Assembly: GCF_000701345.1 (NCBI RefSeq)
Contig: NZ_JNIJ01000009.1
Span: 62,001 to 126,000 of the forward strand
DNA: 64,000 bases
Direction of reading: 5' to 3'
Origin: Bradyrhizobium sp. URHD0069
GTDB lineage: Bacteria; Pseudomonadota; Alphaproteobacteria; Rhizobiales; Xanthobacteraceae
The position numbers were made by a program, and so were the translations under genes. The notes below the pieces were generated by a model. It worked only from the letters and a program-made list of their open reading frames with translations. It had not been told where the DNA came from and did no database searches. Below are positions 16,415 to 25,241 of the stretch, piece after piece. Numbering within the stretch: the first letter of the stretch is position 1; each line of letters begins with the position of its first letter.

Positions 16415-17644
16415 ATGATGGATGAAGTCACCCGACGTACCTTATTGGCCGCAACTGCCACCGGCGGTGTTTTAGCGGCAGCAGGAGTTGCCGGCGCGCA
16501 AACCAATCAATCGGTGCCACAGCCACAACGCCCGGGATTTGGCGGCACCAACCCCGGCCCGCGTAACCTCGAGCAAGAACGGCAGAACCCGAATCTGCTG
16601 GTTCCGCCTTCCACCGACCACGGCACACTTCCTAATCTGCGCTTCTCTTTCTCGGACGCTCATATGCGGCTGACATCCGGCGGCTGGACCCGTCAGGTCA
16701 CCGCGCGAGAACTCGGTATTTCCAAGGATATCGCCGGTGTGGAAATGCGCTTAAATGCCGGCAGCGTTCGCGAACTGCATTGGCACAAGCAGGGCGAATG
16801 GGCATTCATGCTGTACGGCAGCGCTCGCATCACGGCCGTCGACCCTCAGGGAAACAACTTCGTCGATGACGTCGGCGTCGGCGATCTCTGGTTTTTTCCG
16901 GGCGGTGTCCCGCATTCCATCCAGGGGCTCAACCCGGACGGCTGCGAATTCCTGCTGGTTTTCGACGACGGCGACTTCGACGAAGATGATACCTTCCTGC
17001 TGAGCGACTGGTTCAAGCACACGCCGAACGACGTATTGTCCAAGAATTTTGGTGTCCCGGGTTCATCCTTCGCTCATGTCCCGGATCCAAGCGAACTGTA
17101 CATCTTTGCTTCCACTGTGCCGGGGTCGCTTGATTCCGACAAGATCGCCGGGGCAAAACCGGTACCGCAGACCTTCAGCCACAGGATGATGGCGCAGCAA
17201 CCGATCAAGACCAAGAGCGGCACCGTGCGGATCACCGATACCAGTGTGTTCCCTGCAGCGAAGACGATCTCCGCGGCGTTGGTGGAGGTTCAGCCGGGCG
17301 GCATGCGCGAGTTGCACTGGCATCCCAACACCAATGAATGGCAGTACTACATTGAAGGCCAGGCGCGCATGGGCGTGTTCGGGGCATCAGGCCAGGCGCG
17401 CACCTTCGACTACCGGGCCGGCGATGTCGGCTACGTGCCTTTCGCCATGGGCCATTACGTCGAAAACACCGGCACGACACCGCTGCGCTTCCTGGAGATG
17501 TTCAAGAGCAGCTATTACGCGGACGTATCGCTAAACCAATGGCTGTCCCTGACACCGCCAGAACTGGTGCAGGCACACCTGAAGGTGGATACGCAGACCG
17601 TGGAGGCCTTCCACAAGCAGAAGTTTCCGGTCGTGCCGGCCTGA
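16415..17644 (+). CDS. oxdC: Oxalate decarboxylase, bicupin, Tat-exported
   Basis: This should convert oxalate to formate plus CO2 using manganese. The Tat leader is [19 protein letters not shown] (residues 6-24). Cupin 1 has ligands His122, His124, Glu128 and His167 ([20 protein letters not shown]). Cupin 2 has His301, His303, Glu308 and His347 ([20 protein letters not shown]). The flexible lid is DEDDT (189-193), against SENST in Bacillus subtilis OxdC; the catalytic lid Glu is kept as Glu190. The ATG at 16415 has GAAGGGAT upstream; the long upstream extension of this frame overlaps the gamma gene and is not used. Lying directly after formate dehydrogenase, it would feed formate to it in the periplasm. 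Confidence 0.92.
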   Translation: MMDEVTRRTLLAATATGGVLAAAGVAGAQTNQSVPQPQRPGFGGTNPGPRNLEQERQNPNLLVPPSTDHGTLPNLRFSFSDAHMRLTSGGWTRQVTARELGISKDIAGVEMRLNAGSVRELHWHKQGEWAFMLYGSARITAVDPQGNNFVDDVGVGDLWFFPGGVPHSIQGLNPDGCEFLLVFDDGDFDEDDTFLLSDWFKHTPNDVLSKNFGVPGSSFAHVPDPSELYIFASTVPGSLDSDKIAGAKPVPQTFSHRMMAQQPIKTKSGTVRITDTSVFPAAKTISAALVEVQPGGMRELHWHPNTNEWQYYIEGQARMGVFGASGQARTFDYRAGDVGYVPFAMGHYVENTGTTPLRFLEMFKSSYYADVSLNQWLSLTPPELVQAHLKVDTQTVEAFHKQKFPVVPA

Positions 17645-17677
17645 TCCGTGGAGGGCGATGATATTGGAGGCAGTAAA

Positions 17678-18187
17678 TTGATATCCACGGCTCTCGCACG
17701 CATCCCGGTCGGCGTCGTGGTCGAGCGGCACAAGGCCAGGAGCGCCTGGGTCGACTTCCTTTGGCGCCCGGTAGCGGTTTTTGCCGGAAAGCCCTCCGCC
17801 GCGCCCTGGACTCCGCTCGGTACGGAAGCGGAAACCGCCTTGTTCTTCGCAGGCGGGGCCATGATCGAATTGCACCGGACCGAGACAACAAATTATCGCG
17901 ACAACCTTGCATCAGGCGCGCCAGCATTGTGGGTTGCCTTGCGTCCTGTTGCCTCGGAGCGGCCGTATGAGCTTTTTGCCGTCACCGCAGATCCGGCCGA
18001 AGGGGAGGCGTTCACCGACGCCGGCAGCAATCTTGTCGAGGCGGTGCCTATGCCGCCCGACATTGTCAGGGCTGTGGCTCAATTCATCGCCGTACATCAC
18101 GTCGAGCGGCCCTTCGTCAAGCGACGACGCCAGCCGGCGGACCCGACGCTTGCCTGCCGAATAGATGGACGGGAGAACAGGGAATGA
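17678..18187 (+). CDS. DUF3305 protein of formate dehydrogenase cluster
   Basis: This is a member of DUF3305, a family of unknown biochemistry that occurs beside formate dehydrogenase genes in Bradyrhizobium and relatives. The core reads IPVGVVVERHKARSAWVDFLW, followed by the YELFAVTADPAEGEAFTD region and a basic tail with KRRRQ. I use the TTG at 17678, which has GGAGG 7 nt upstream; a GTG at 17648 in frame has no ribosome site. It overlaps the next gene by 4 bp (ATGA), so the DUF3305 and DUF3306 products are made together. It is soluble with no signal. A role in maturation of the dehydrogenase is inferred only from context. Confidence 0.85.
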   Translation: MISTALARIPVGVVVERHKARSAWVDFLWRPVAVFAGKPSAAPWTPLGTEAETALFFAGGAMIELHRTETTNYRDNLASGAPALWVALRPVASERPYELFAVTADPAEGEAFTDAGSNLVEAVPMPPDIVRAVAQFIAVHHVERPFVKRRRQPADPTLACRIDGRENRE

Positions 18188-18888
18188 CGCGGTCCGAAAA
18201 TTTCGTCTCGCGCTGGGCGCGATTGAAGCGCAGCGCCGATATTGAGCGCAGAACGGAGGCTGGGGAAGAGACGCCCGGGCGCTTTGCGGCAGACGTCCCG
18301 GCGGGCAGCGCGGAAGTAGTTGCTGCGCAACCTCGGATCGACACGGCGGCGGACGAGCCATTTGACCCGGCTACTCTGCCATCGATTGAAGCGATCACCG
18401 CCAACACGGACATTCGCGAGTTTCTGCAAAGCCGTGTGCCCGCCGAACTGACGCGCGCCGCGCTACGTCAGACCTGGGTGAGCGATCCGGCCATTCGCGA
18501 CTTTATCGGCATCGCTGAAAACCAATGGGACTTCAACGACCCGAATGCAATACCCGGCTTCGGTCCGCTGCATGACTCGACCAATGTGCCGGCTCTTGTG
18601 GCGCGGGTGTTGGGAAAGACCGACAATGTCGCCGAGATGATCTTGGAAACGCCGCTATCTGTGGAGCAGCCGTTACCGGACGTGACCGATTGCGCGTCTG
18701 CCGATTTCAATCAGAGTGTGCAGGAAAGCCTTGACGGTTCGCCGTCGATCAGCAGCATTAGTGGGTTACCGGACAACAAGAGCGGAGAAGGGGCGGCCAC
18801 CAGGAATATCCGTGTCGCTGAGGGAGATGATTCTCCGCGAATCCGTCGTACGCACGGCAGCGCCTTACCGCGGTGGAATATCGGATAG
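18184..18888 (+). CDS. DUF3306 protein of formate dehydrogenase cluster
   Basis: This is a DUF3306 family member of 234 residues. It starts with SENFVSRWARLKR, typical of the family, has an acidic or disordered middle, then a conserved segment (SRVPAELTRAALRQTWVSDP and NQWDFNDPNAIPGFGPL). The C-terminal third is low-complexity. No enzyme motif or membrane helix is visible. It is translationally coupled to DUF3305. The family is known only by its association with formate dehydrogenase operons; function is open. Confidence 0.85.
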   Translation: MTRSENFVSRWARLKRSADIERRTEAGEETPGRFAADVPAGSAEVVAAQPRIDTAADEPFDPATLPSIEAITANTDIREFLQSRVPAELTRAALRQTWVSDPAIRDFIGIAENQWDFNDPNAIPGFGPLHDSTNVPALVARVLGKTDNVAEMILETPLSVEQPLPDVTDCASADFNQSVQESLDGSPSISSISGLPDNKSGEGAATRNIRVAEGDDSPRIRRTHGSALPRWNIG

Positions 18889-18938
18889 CGCGGTCCGTCC
18901 GGATTGCGGCAGTATTTTGTGAGCAGAGGATGGAGTCG

Positions 18939-19550
18939 ATGCAGGAGGCCAGGTCTCATGCTTCCTCCGAGCGCGTCGTCGACGAAATCGATCGCGCCCG
19001 CGCGCAAGAGTATGCGCTGCTGGCGATTTTGCTCTCACGCAGCCCCGATGCGCAAATGATTGAACGGCTGGCCTTGCTGCGAGGCGACGCAAGCCCGCTC
19101 GGGGTCGCACATGCGGTGCTCGCGGAGGCCGCCAGCCAAGCTGACGAAACAACCGCGGCGCGAGAGTATTTTGATTTATTTACCGGGCTCGGGCAGGGCC
19201 AGCTCTTGCCGTACGCATCCCACTATCTGACGGGCTCGCTTTACGGACGGCCGCTTGCACGGGTGCGCGAAGCTTTCCGGCACCTCGGCATTGAAAGTGC
19301 GGCAGGGCATTCGGAGCCTGAGGATCACGTGGCAATTCTTTGCGAGATCATGGCAGGTCTTGTCGGCGGGGATATTCCAGGTCCCGCGGGCATCGATCGT
19401 GAGTTCTTTGAAAAGCATCTCGCGCCTTGGGTCCGGCGCTTTTTTGTCGATCTGGAGCAAGCCAAATCGGCAGACTTTTACGCATGCGTGGGCTCGCTAG
19501 GGCTGACGTTCGTGGACATTGAAATGGAGGCCTTTGCCCTCTCGGCTTGA
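18939..19550 (+). CDS. TorD-like molybdoenzyme chaperone
   Basis: This is a TorD/DmsD-type cytoplasmic chaperone that would bind the Tat leader and assist cofactor loading of the formate dehydrogenase. Family marks are RAQEYALLAILLSRSPD near the start, EYFDLFTGLGQGQLLPYASH (the conserved Y/F-x-x-L-F...P-x-x-S-x-Y region) and PEDHVAILCEIMAGL, the usual E-x-D-H motif. A Met at 18930 is possible but abuts its purine stretch; the Met at 18939 is better spaced. It is all-helical, about 203 residues. Its place after DUF3305/3306 fits an assembly module. Confidence 0.88.
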   Translation: MQEARSHASSERVVDEIDRARAQEYALLAILLSRSPDAQMIERLALLRGDASPLGVAHAVLAEAASQADETTAAREYFDLFTGLGQGQLLPYASHYLTGSLYGRPLARVREAFRHLGIESAAGHSEPEDHVAILCEIMAGLVGGDIPGPAGIDREFFEKHLAPWVRRFFVDLEQAKSADFYACVGSLGLTFVDIEMEAFALSA

Positions 19551-19622
19551 ACATCTACCTGCTGCCGTCCGCGAGACGAATCTTGCCGGCAGAAAACCTG
19601 CCGGACAGTTGAAAAGGAGAAC

Positions 19623-19751
19623 ATGATGCGCGTATTCATCGTCGCATGCCTTACCGCCGGCATTATTGCGATCGGAGCCGCTGGCATTCTTGACAATCTC
19701 GTGCAGGAATCTTCGTCTGCAGCCTTTGCCGAACCGGCTGCGAGAATCTAG
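19623..19751 (+). CDS. 42-residue single-helix peptide at end of formate/oxalate operon
   Basis: A short frame reads MMRVFIVACLTAGIIAIGAA followed by ILDNLVQE and the end FAEPAARI. It has a strong ribosome site (AAAAGGAG) 4-5 nt before the ATG. It would form one N-terminal membrane helix or signal with a short periplasmic tail. It lies 72 bp after the TorD-like gene in the same direction, so it likely belongs to the operon. I do not know a named family; its context suggests a small accessory of the dehydrogenase. The call rests on the strong ribosome site and hydrophobic profile. Confidence 0.65.
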   Translation: MMRVFIVACLTAGIIAIGAAGILDNLVQESSSAAFAEPAARI

Positions 19752-20070
19752 CACTGCCGGTTCAGAGGTAGACCGCGCAATCGGCTGCTGTAAGGCCGTT
19801 CCCTTCGTCTTCGTATTCAGCGTGTCATTGCAGAGAACGGGCGGAGGCCGCCTCGGTCGATTGCTGCCTGCTACGTCAGGCGGCTCTAGTATGAAATTGA
19901 AACATGTTTTTCAACTCATAGCTGCATTCGGAAATAGTTTCTGAGGGTCTGCCAGGGTCAAGTTCCCGGGTTGGCTACCTGACCAATCGAAAATGGTTCT
20001 GTACGATAACTATAATGACTCTGAAGGAAGAGACGGAATAAGCTTGAGTACTATGGCTAGGGAGGTGGCA
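19752..20070. other. Intergenic region
   Basis: This 319-bp stretch lies between the oxalate/formate block and a small gene. No family-supported frame, operator or hairpin terminator was recognised. Confidence 0.4.
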
Positions 20071-20310
20071 ATGAAAAACGTTTCTCGCTTCCGGGCAATG
20101 GGTTCGCTGTGCCGTCAACAGGCCGCGTATAATCCCGACAACAGATGGAAACTCCTCGCTGAAGCGGAGTACTGGGAGCATTTAGCCCAAGTCGAGACGT
20201 CCTCTCACTTTAAAGAGTGCAACACCGCTAGCTCAACTCACCTAGCGGAGACTGTCGTCGATCCAAACGCGAATGACACGCGATGGAAGACGACGATTGC
20301 CGTCGCGTGA
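20071..20310 (+). CDS. Small conserved hypothetical protein
   Basis: This is a 79-residue soluble protein with the segment SRFRAMGSLCRQQAAYNPD followed by a Trp/Glu-rich helix ending WEHLAQVE. Short proteins of this type are common in Bradyrhizobium, but I know of no function. The frame is open upstream to 19993; the ATG at 20071 is chosen because GGAGGT lies just before it. A hairpin terminator follows 49 bp downstream, supporting a monocistronic gene. Confidence 0.65.
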   Translation: MKNVSRFRAMGSLCRQQAAYNPDNRWKLLAEAEYWEHLAQVETSSHFKECNTASSTHLAETVVDPNANDTRWKTTIAVA

Positions 20311-20358
20311 GCACTCACGTGCGAGCCGCTTTGCGGCTTCTATCGCGCCAAAGAAAAT

Positions 20359-20384
20359 GCCCCGAATTTGCGCGGGGCCTTTTT
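20359..20384 (+). terminator. Rho-independent terminator
   Basis: Stem GCCCCG (20359-20364), 8-nt loop, CGGGGC (20373-20378), then a CTTTTT tract. It lies 49 bp after the stop of the small gene ending at 20310. Confidence 0.85.
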
Positions 20385-20394
20385 ACGGACTCAC

Positions 20395-21040
20395 GGGGAG
20401 CGAGGTAAAGACCTGCTTGAGGTCTGTACGACTCTCAACCCGCAACGACACTAGCGACAGTGTTGTTGGCGAGTGGGCAGAGGCAGAGCCAGAGTTCAGG
20501 ATAAGGCTATGCTCATGCGAGCGGGCAGAAAGTGATCGTTAGCGGTTTGCCGATAGCCGGTTGCGGATGATAAACGCTGGAGTGCGGCGCCGGAAGATTT
20601 CGAGATATATACTCCAGTGCACGAAGCGGGATCATGCCGAAATTGAGATCGTTGCACCCCGATCCGTTCAACGCGGACGCCACCCATATGCTCCGTCGCG
20701 GATGTCTCGCGTTCGCAGCCTGAACACCTAATTCGGCGCAACACTCGTCGTAAACGGGGTCTCGAAGCGTTGCTATCCCGACTGTATCGCGCTGTTCCCT
20801 CTCTTGCTGCCCAGCAAAGGATGATCGATGAGCGTGCATATCTCGCGCTATCGCAATGAGGGGATAGAGGCCGTATGTCGGATAGCGAACAGACAAATGA
20901 TAAGACACGATCAAACTAAAGCATGTTCTCAGTGCGGAGCCTTGCAAATGGAACAAACAGGACTTGGATAGATTATTCGATAATCGAAAGGGCAACGTTC
21001 CGGGGGGAGTTTTTGAACGAGTACGGGTTAGGATTGTACC
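20395..21040. other. Intergenic region before LuxR-type regulator
   Basis: This stretch has no convincing gene; a 202-codon leftward frame (20513-21121) lacks family resemblance and overlaps the regulator start. A small inverted repeat GATTATTCGATAATC lies at 20971-20985, about 55 bp before the regulator start, a possible operator. The last 10 bases form a start context that recurs before the paralogue at 40663. Confidence 0.45.
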
Positions 21041-21742
21041 GTGTCTATTATTTTGGTGGTCGACGATCACGGCGTATATCGAGCGGGTCTTCGAGGAGTA
21101 ATAGAGGCGCGATTTCCGCATTCTCGCGTGGTCGAGGCGCCGAGACTTTCATGCGTTGGATCAAACAAGGTTTTTGATTTGATCCTGATTGACTCCGGAA
21201 GCTTGAGCTACGAGACCCTCGATTTGTTAGCCGAATTCCACGAAGTGAGGCCGGCGACGCGCGTCGCAGTCATGTTGACCGCCAAGACTCGCATGGACGT
21301 TCTTAATTATCTTTCGGCCGGTTTTCATGGCGTCGTGCATAAGCTTCAATCGGACGAAGAGTTGCTCACCGCCATAGGCGATCTGCTTTCGGGACGAATA
21401 TATGTTCCGGGTTGGGTCGCAGATACACACGATGAAGGTCTTAATCGTCCATCTCCGGCGAATATCCAGCAAGAAGCCCTGAAACTAACGCCCCGGCAAA
21501 ATGAGGTTTTAAATCTGCTTGCTCGGGGAATGTCGAACAAGGAGATCGCACGAGAATTAAATATCGCCGAAGGCACAAGCAAAATTCATACGGCCGCGCT
21601 TCTGCGTGCACTTGGCGCCCGAAACCGTACGGAAGCGGCATTTATGGCAGCGAAGCTTGTCAGATCCAACGAGCTTGCTGCGCGCGGATTTGAAGACGAG
21701 CCAAATGCATTCAAACGGCCGCTCCCCAAGCCCCTCAAGTAA
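21041..21742 (+). CDS. NarL/LuxR-type response regulator (paralogue of 40663)
   Basis: This is a two-domain transcription regulator. The receiver (about 1-120) keeps acidic pair Asp8-Asp9, phosphoacceptor Asp51, Thr80 and Lys101. The usual MPGMDG loop after the phosphoacceptor is replaced by SGSLSYE. The C-terminal LuxR helix-turn-helix is LTPRQNEVLNLLARGMSNKE with IAEGTSKIHTAALLRAL. GTG start. A clear paralogue lies at 40663-41436 inside the polysaccharide region, and both share an identical 16-bp start context. The cognate kinase is unknown. A role in control of surface polysaccharide genes is inference from the paralogue position. Confidence 0.88.
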   Translation: MSIILVVDDHGVYRAGLRGVIEARFPHSRVVEAPRLSCVGSNKVFDLILIDSGSLSYETLDLLAEFHEVRPATRVAVMLTAKTRMDVLNYLSAGFHGVVHKLQSDEELLTAIGDLLSGRIYVPGWVADTHDEGLNRPSPANIQQEALKLTPRQNEVLNLLARGMSNKEIARELNIAEGTSKIHTAALLRALGARNRTEAAFMAAKLVRSNELAARGFEDEPNAFKRPLPKPLK

Positions 21743-22167
21743 AGTTTAAGCGTGGATCGCCGTCGCGCCGGGCCCACGCCGATAGTATGTGCAGCGCCCC
21801 AAAACGGCGTTGACTTGCTATATCTCAAGTTACGCGAAGCCAAGCGGACAATAATTGCGGACAGAATGCGTTTCGTTCAACAGCCCCTTCTTTGGGATGT
21901 TGGCAAGGGTGGCGATTTCATGTGGGCAGAGCATTTGACGTTGCCACGTCTGGGGCGCTGAGCGCAAATGACATTCGCAACCGTGCTTTGATATTTCCAT
22001 GGTTCGCGCCGCTCGTTGCACAAAAACGCCTGGACTAGTTCGGTATCTGCGAGCCCGAGGCAGGTGGTTATCGCTTTTGCGGTCATCAGCGGTCCGCTGC
22101 TAAACCACCGTGTCCGGCGCCGTCTTCCAGCTCTCACAAATCGATTTCAATTCCAAGGACCTCGCAG
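21743..22167. other. Intergenic region
   Basis: This 425-bp region lies between the response regulator and the VanZ-like gene. Short frames here have no family support and no hairpin terminator was seen. Confidence 0.4.
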
Positions 22168-22521
22168 ATGTCAAGCCCAGCGAGAACGGTTTGCCGATTT
22201 GCAGCCTGGACGCTATTGCTGGCTTTAGCTGTAGTAACAATTGGGCCTATCTCGCAACGTCCCCTGACGTCGTTGCCTGCCAATCTGGAGCGCTGGATTG
22301 CCTGGGCTTGCACCGGCGCTGTTTTTGCCTCGGCATATGCTGATCGCCTGCTGCTAATAATTTTATTGCTTGTCGGCGCGGCAGGATTGTTCGAGCTGGC
22401 TCAAATCGAGGTTCTTCAGCGCCATGCCCGTTTGACGGACTTCCTGGTGAAGGCGGCCGGAGGTCTCGTCGGCATTGGCTCGGTTCGAGCGATTCAATGC
22501 GTTCGTTCAGCGAAACAGTAA
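22168..22521 (+). CDS. VanZ-like small membrane protein
   Basis: This 117-residue protein has a VanZ-like profile: hydrophobic N-terminal helix (FAAWTLLLALAVVTIGPI), a Pro/Arg loop (SQRPLTSLPANLERWIAW), two further helices including LLLIILLLVGAAGLFELAQI and a final helix with FLVKAAGGLVGIG. The pattern of helix, loop with P-x-x-LER, and ELAQ..R.....D is typical of short VanZ-like proteins in Bradyrhizobium. In that genus they often lie near polysaccharide genes, but the function is unknown. The ATG at 22168 follows AAGGACC. Confidence 0.75.
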   Translation: MSSPARTVCRFAAWTLLLALAVVTIGPISQRPLTSLPANLERWIAWACTGAVFASAYADRLLLIILLLVGAAGLFELAQIEVLQRHARLTDFLVKAAGGLVGIGSVRAIQCVRSAKQ

Positions 22522-22523
22522 GC

Positions 22524-22988
22524 TCACCGGTCTTGCCGTTCTTGGACAGCTGTGTCGAGCGCCACGATAACCTGCCGGATTCGTGCTGCCACGGCGCGAG
22601 CTGCAGCCTCGCCTTCGGTCACCTCGTAGGAATGCTCCGCGAACAGTCTCACAGCCTGAACTTGGTCGAGATCGAAGAAGGATTTCACCGCGTTCCAGCC
22701 CTCGAGGCCGCGGTACATCGGAGTGAGGCCGCCACTTTTGTCCGCATCACAGCACAGACCATCTTCCGCGAAGATACCTGAACGGCATGCAAGGCCCACC
22801 GCGCACGCCGCTGTATCGCAAGCATGTCGTCGGCCTAGCCAAAGAAACCCGCTCCTTTGCGTTTCCGATACGCCCCAGCTTTGAAGATCAAATCGAAGCG
22901 CGTTACCGCCGCGATAGCCTTCCAGGAGTATCGCCAGTTGTTCCAGACGTTCGCGGTTCATCCAGCCCTGCCGGTTCAGTTGCGGCAT
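22524..22988 (-). CDS. Conserved hypothetical protein with CDTAACAVG motif
   Basis: This is a 154-residue soluble protein. It begins MPQLNRQGWMNRERLEQLA, has a central Cys-rich motif RRHACDTAACAVGLACRSG, then a Tyr/Trp region with GLEGWNAVKSFFDLD, and ends in helices. I recognise the pattern as a recurring uncharacterised alphaproteobacterial protein but not a function. The spaced cysteines (CDTAACAVGLAC, then CC after GL) could bind a metal, which is inference. It converges on the VanZ-like gene with a 2-bp gap. Confidence 0.6.
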   Translation of the reverse strand: MPQLNRQGWMNRERLEQLAILLEGYRGGNALRFDLQSWGVSETQRSGFLWLGRRHACDTAACAVGLACRSGIFAEDGLCCDADKSGGLTPMYRGLEGWNAVKSFFDLDQVQAVRLFAEHSYEVTEGEAAARAVAARIRQVIVALDTAVQERQDR

Positions 22989-23166
22989 AACTCGATCGAT
23001 AATCTTATCACCATAAAGACGCGTTAACGGGATGAGCTATTCGCCCGAAAAATGCACTGTGAGCAGGGTTACTTCCTGAAGTCTCCGTTCCAATCGCAAC
23101 CGAGAGCACAGCGCCACGAAGCTGTGCCCTCGGATTCCGATGGGACAGGGCCCTAACTTGAGCCCG

Positions 23167-24873
23167 CTAGTGTGATCTGGCCAGTGTTTGGGCCAGGGTT
23201 GTCGACGTATCGGTCTGGTTCAGGCCACCAATCGGGCTAAAGCTAGGGTTGGCAAAGCTTGTAGCCGAAAATTGTTTCACCAAGTCCATCGCCCGAGTGG
23301 TTTCGGTAACGGCACTTTGCTGAACACTGCTGCCTGATCCGACAGGGACGAGGCTGACATTGTCATAGAGTGCGCCTAGCCCGTCAGCGCTCTGGCCGGA
23401 GGCCTCGCGGAAGGTGAGCCGGTCGTCTCCGCCGGTGCCGGTCACGGCGAAGTTGTAGGTTTCCCAGGTGCTACCGGGTGGTACGGTGGCAACCAATGAA
23501 TCGTTCCACAACACCTCGATCGCGGTGGTCGCGCTGGTGAAGCCAGGTCGCGATTGCGCGTCGAAGGAGAGGTCGTAGTTCTGCCCCGCATCGGTCTTCA
23601 CGGTCTGGTGAAACCCGTCACGAGCGCCGAGAAAATCCAGTTCGCCGAAATTCCCCCCATCGGTGGCCTTTACGCCGTTAAGATCGTTCCACAGTTCGAT
23701 TGTGCCGCCGGTCAACGCGGTCCAGCCTGGAATCGAGCTGAAGCCCTCCCAGTGGTTTGCCGACAGAGGCGACGCCTCGAACGATCCGTTCACCAACAGG
23801 TTCGCGCCGCTTGCCGGCGGCGACGCTACTGGCGGCAACGACGCCGCTTCCACATTCACGTTTAGCGGAGACGACGCCGAACCGGTGTTGCCAGCGGCAT
23901 CCGTGGCCGTCGCGGTGAAGTTGTGAGCGCCCGTCGACAATTCGGCGGTCGCGAGACTCCAGGCGCCGTTCGCACCGGTTTTTGCTGTGCCGATCTGAGT
24001 TGTCCCGTCAAACATTTTGACGGTGCTGCCGGCCTCCGCCGTGCCGGTCAATGTCAGAACGCTCGCGCTCGTGATCTTATCCCCGACAGTGCCGGTGTCC
24101 GGTGTGAACGAGGCAATCTGAGGTGCCGCCGGCGGCTCTGTATCCGGTAACCCGGCGGGCGGAGGAGTCTCTGCGGATCCGGCCAGCGGTGGAGGCAGAT
24201 CTCCCTGAAATTGCGCAGTGCTTGTGGAATAAAAGCCAAGCGTGGACCATTGGGTCGAGAGATCCACCCAATTGCTTATGCCGGCTCCCGGATTGTTATT
24301 GAAACCGCTTTGAAAATCGGCGTTCGCGTCGCGCCACCAGTCGGCCCCGATGTTGGCAACCAAATGCAGGTTCGGATCGCTCACCTTCATGTCCATCTGG
24401 ACATAGACAGCATCAACCGTTCCAGGTGCGAAAGTTCCTCGCGAACTCGGCCAGAAATGATCGTTGTATCCGGACGGAGGCGTATCGAGGGCCGCGGATC
24501 CGCCTGGCAACGTATTCACCTGCATGCCGATCGCCGCATTTCCGGAAAAATCAGCAACAAAATGTCCGCCGGCGATTCCAGTTGTTGCCTGATTTTGCAC
24601 CAGCACCCATTCGCCGGTCGATTTGAGATGAACATAGGTCTGCGCATTTGCAACGTCGACGGTGGCGTTCGGATTTGTATACGCAGGCGCTCCGGCCTTC
24701 TGGTAAACCTGTCCCCAACCGGTGACGGAGGTGAAGTCGGACGGTGGAGCACTATTGCCAGCCGGCTTGTACACCCCGTTGTACCATTCAAAACCCGGCG
24801 GTACGCCGACGGGAACTCCGTCGCTCTGGCCGACCGTGTTTTGCGCGATGATATCCGAAATCGAAATTGCCAT
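23167..24873 (-). CDS. Large surface or secreted protein with Ig-like and jelly-roll-like domains
   Basis: This 568-residue protein lacks a classical signal peptide. Residues 1 to about 225 form a domain I cannot name (starts ISDIIAQNTVGQSDG; includes TGWGQVYQKAGAPAYTN, GYNDHFWPSSRGTF and VANIGADWWRDANADF). After a proline-rich linker comes a bacterial Ig-like repeat (VLTLTGTAEAGSTVKMFDGT, ATATDAAGNTGSAS), then a DUF642/carbohydrate-binding-like domain beginning NLLVNGSFEASPLSANHWEG. A copy of the first domain occurs in the leftward gene at 25491-26978. Lack of a Sec signal together with a type I secretion pair at 50-54 kb makes type I export possible, but this is only inference. Confidence 0.75.
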   Translation of the reverse strand: MAISISDIIAQNTVGQSDGVPVGVPPGFEWYNGVYKPAGNSAPPSDFTSVTGWGQVYQKAGAPAYTNPNATVDVANAQTYVHLKSTGEWVLVQNQATTGIAGGHFVADFSGNAAIGMQVNTLPGGSAALDTPPSGYNDHFWPSSRGTFAPGTVDAVYVQMDMKVSDPNLHLVANIGADWWRDANADFQSGFNNNPGAGISNWVDLSTQWSTLGFYSTSTAQFQGDLPPPLAGSAETPPPAGLPDTEPPAAPQIASFTPDTGTVGDKITSASVLTLTGTAEAGSTVKMFDGTTQIGTAKTGANGAWSLATAELSTGAHNFTATATDAAGNTGSASSPLNVNVEAASLPPVASPPASGANLLVNGSFEASPLSANHWEGFSSIPGWTALTGGTIELWNDLNGVKATDGGNFGELDFLGARDGFHQTVKTDAGQNYDLSFDAQSRPGFTSATTAIEVLWNDSLVATVPPGSTWETYNFAVTGTGGDDRLTFREASGQSADGLGALYDNVSLVPVGSGSSVQQSAVTETTRAMDLVKQFSATSFANPSFSPIGGLNQTDTSTTLAQTLARSH

Positions 24874-25241
24874 TTATTGTTTCCCTGACAGTTCGCCCAT
24901 CCCCTGCTGCTGAGTTTGCCCACAAATTACGCATCAGTTCGATGCACAGTGTGCGGTGCAAAATCGTGTGGACGTTTGGCAATACAATTTGTCGCCAATG
25001 TGTTTGGTCTTACGCGAAGGCCGGAGAGACGAATGCAAAAGTGCAGGCACAGCGCTGCGCGTTTCGTCGAAATGTTTGAGTCGAAAGCAACTTCGCGACT
25101 GGCGGCGACATCTCCTGGCAAGATTTTAACTTGACAAGAAGCAACTCGCGAGGCGCGCGTCCAAGCTTAACTACCTCCCAATCTGCTGTCGACGGCCCCA
25201 ATCATGAGCGGTCAGTCGTACGACCCGGAAGGGAGGGAGCA
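24874..25241. other. Divergent intergenic region
   Basis: This 368-bp region lies between the leftward surface protein and the rightward small membrane protein, so both promoters should lie here. TTGACAAGAAGCAA at 25131-25144 is a weak relative of the palindrome described elsewhere (second half GCAA, not TCAA). Nothing else was recognised. Confidence 0.4.

Noticed and set aside
20513..21121. 202-codon leftward open frame
   Set aside because: No recognisable domain; it overlaps the start of the LuxR-type regulator on the other strand, and its residue composition is unlike a real protein.
23106..23127. Inverted repeat GCACAGC/GCTGTGC downstream of the surface protein gene as a terminator
   Set aside because: Stem is only 7 bp with an 8-nt loop and no T tract on the relevant strand.
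23167..24873. RTX toxin or adhesin as cargo of the type I system
   Set aside because: No Gly-Asp-rich calcium nonapeptide repeats are present in this or any other protein in the window; the link to the secretion pair stays speculative.
25131..25144. TTGACAAGAAGCAA as another member of the palindrome set
   Set aside because: Second half is GCAA, not TCAA, and it lies outside the polysaccharide block; compatible only with a looser FixK-type consensus.
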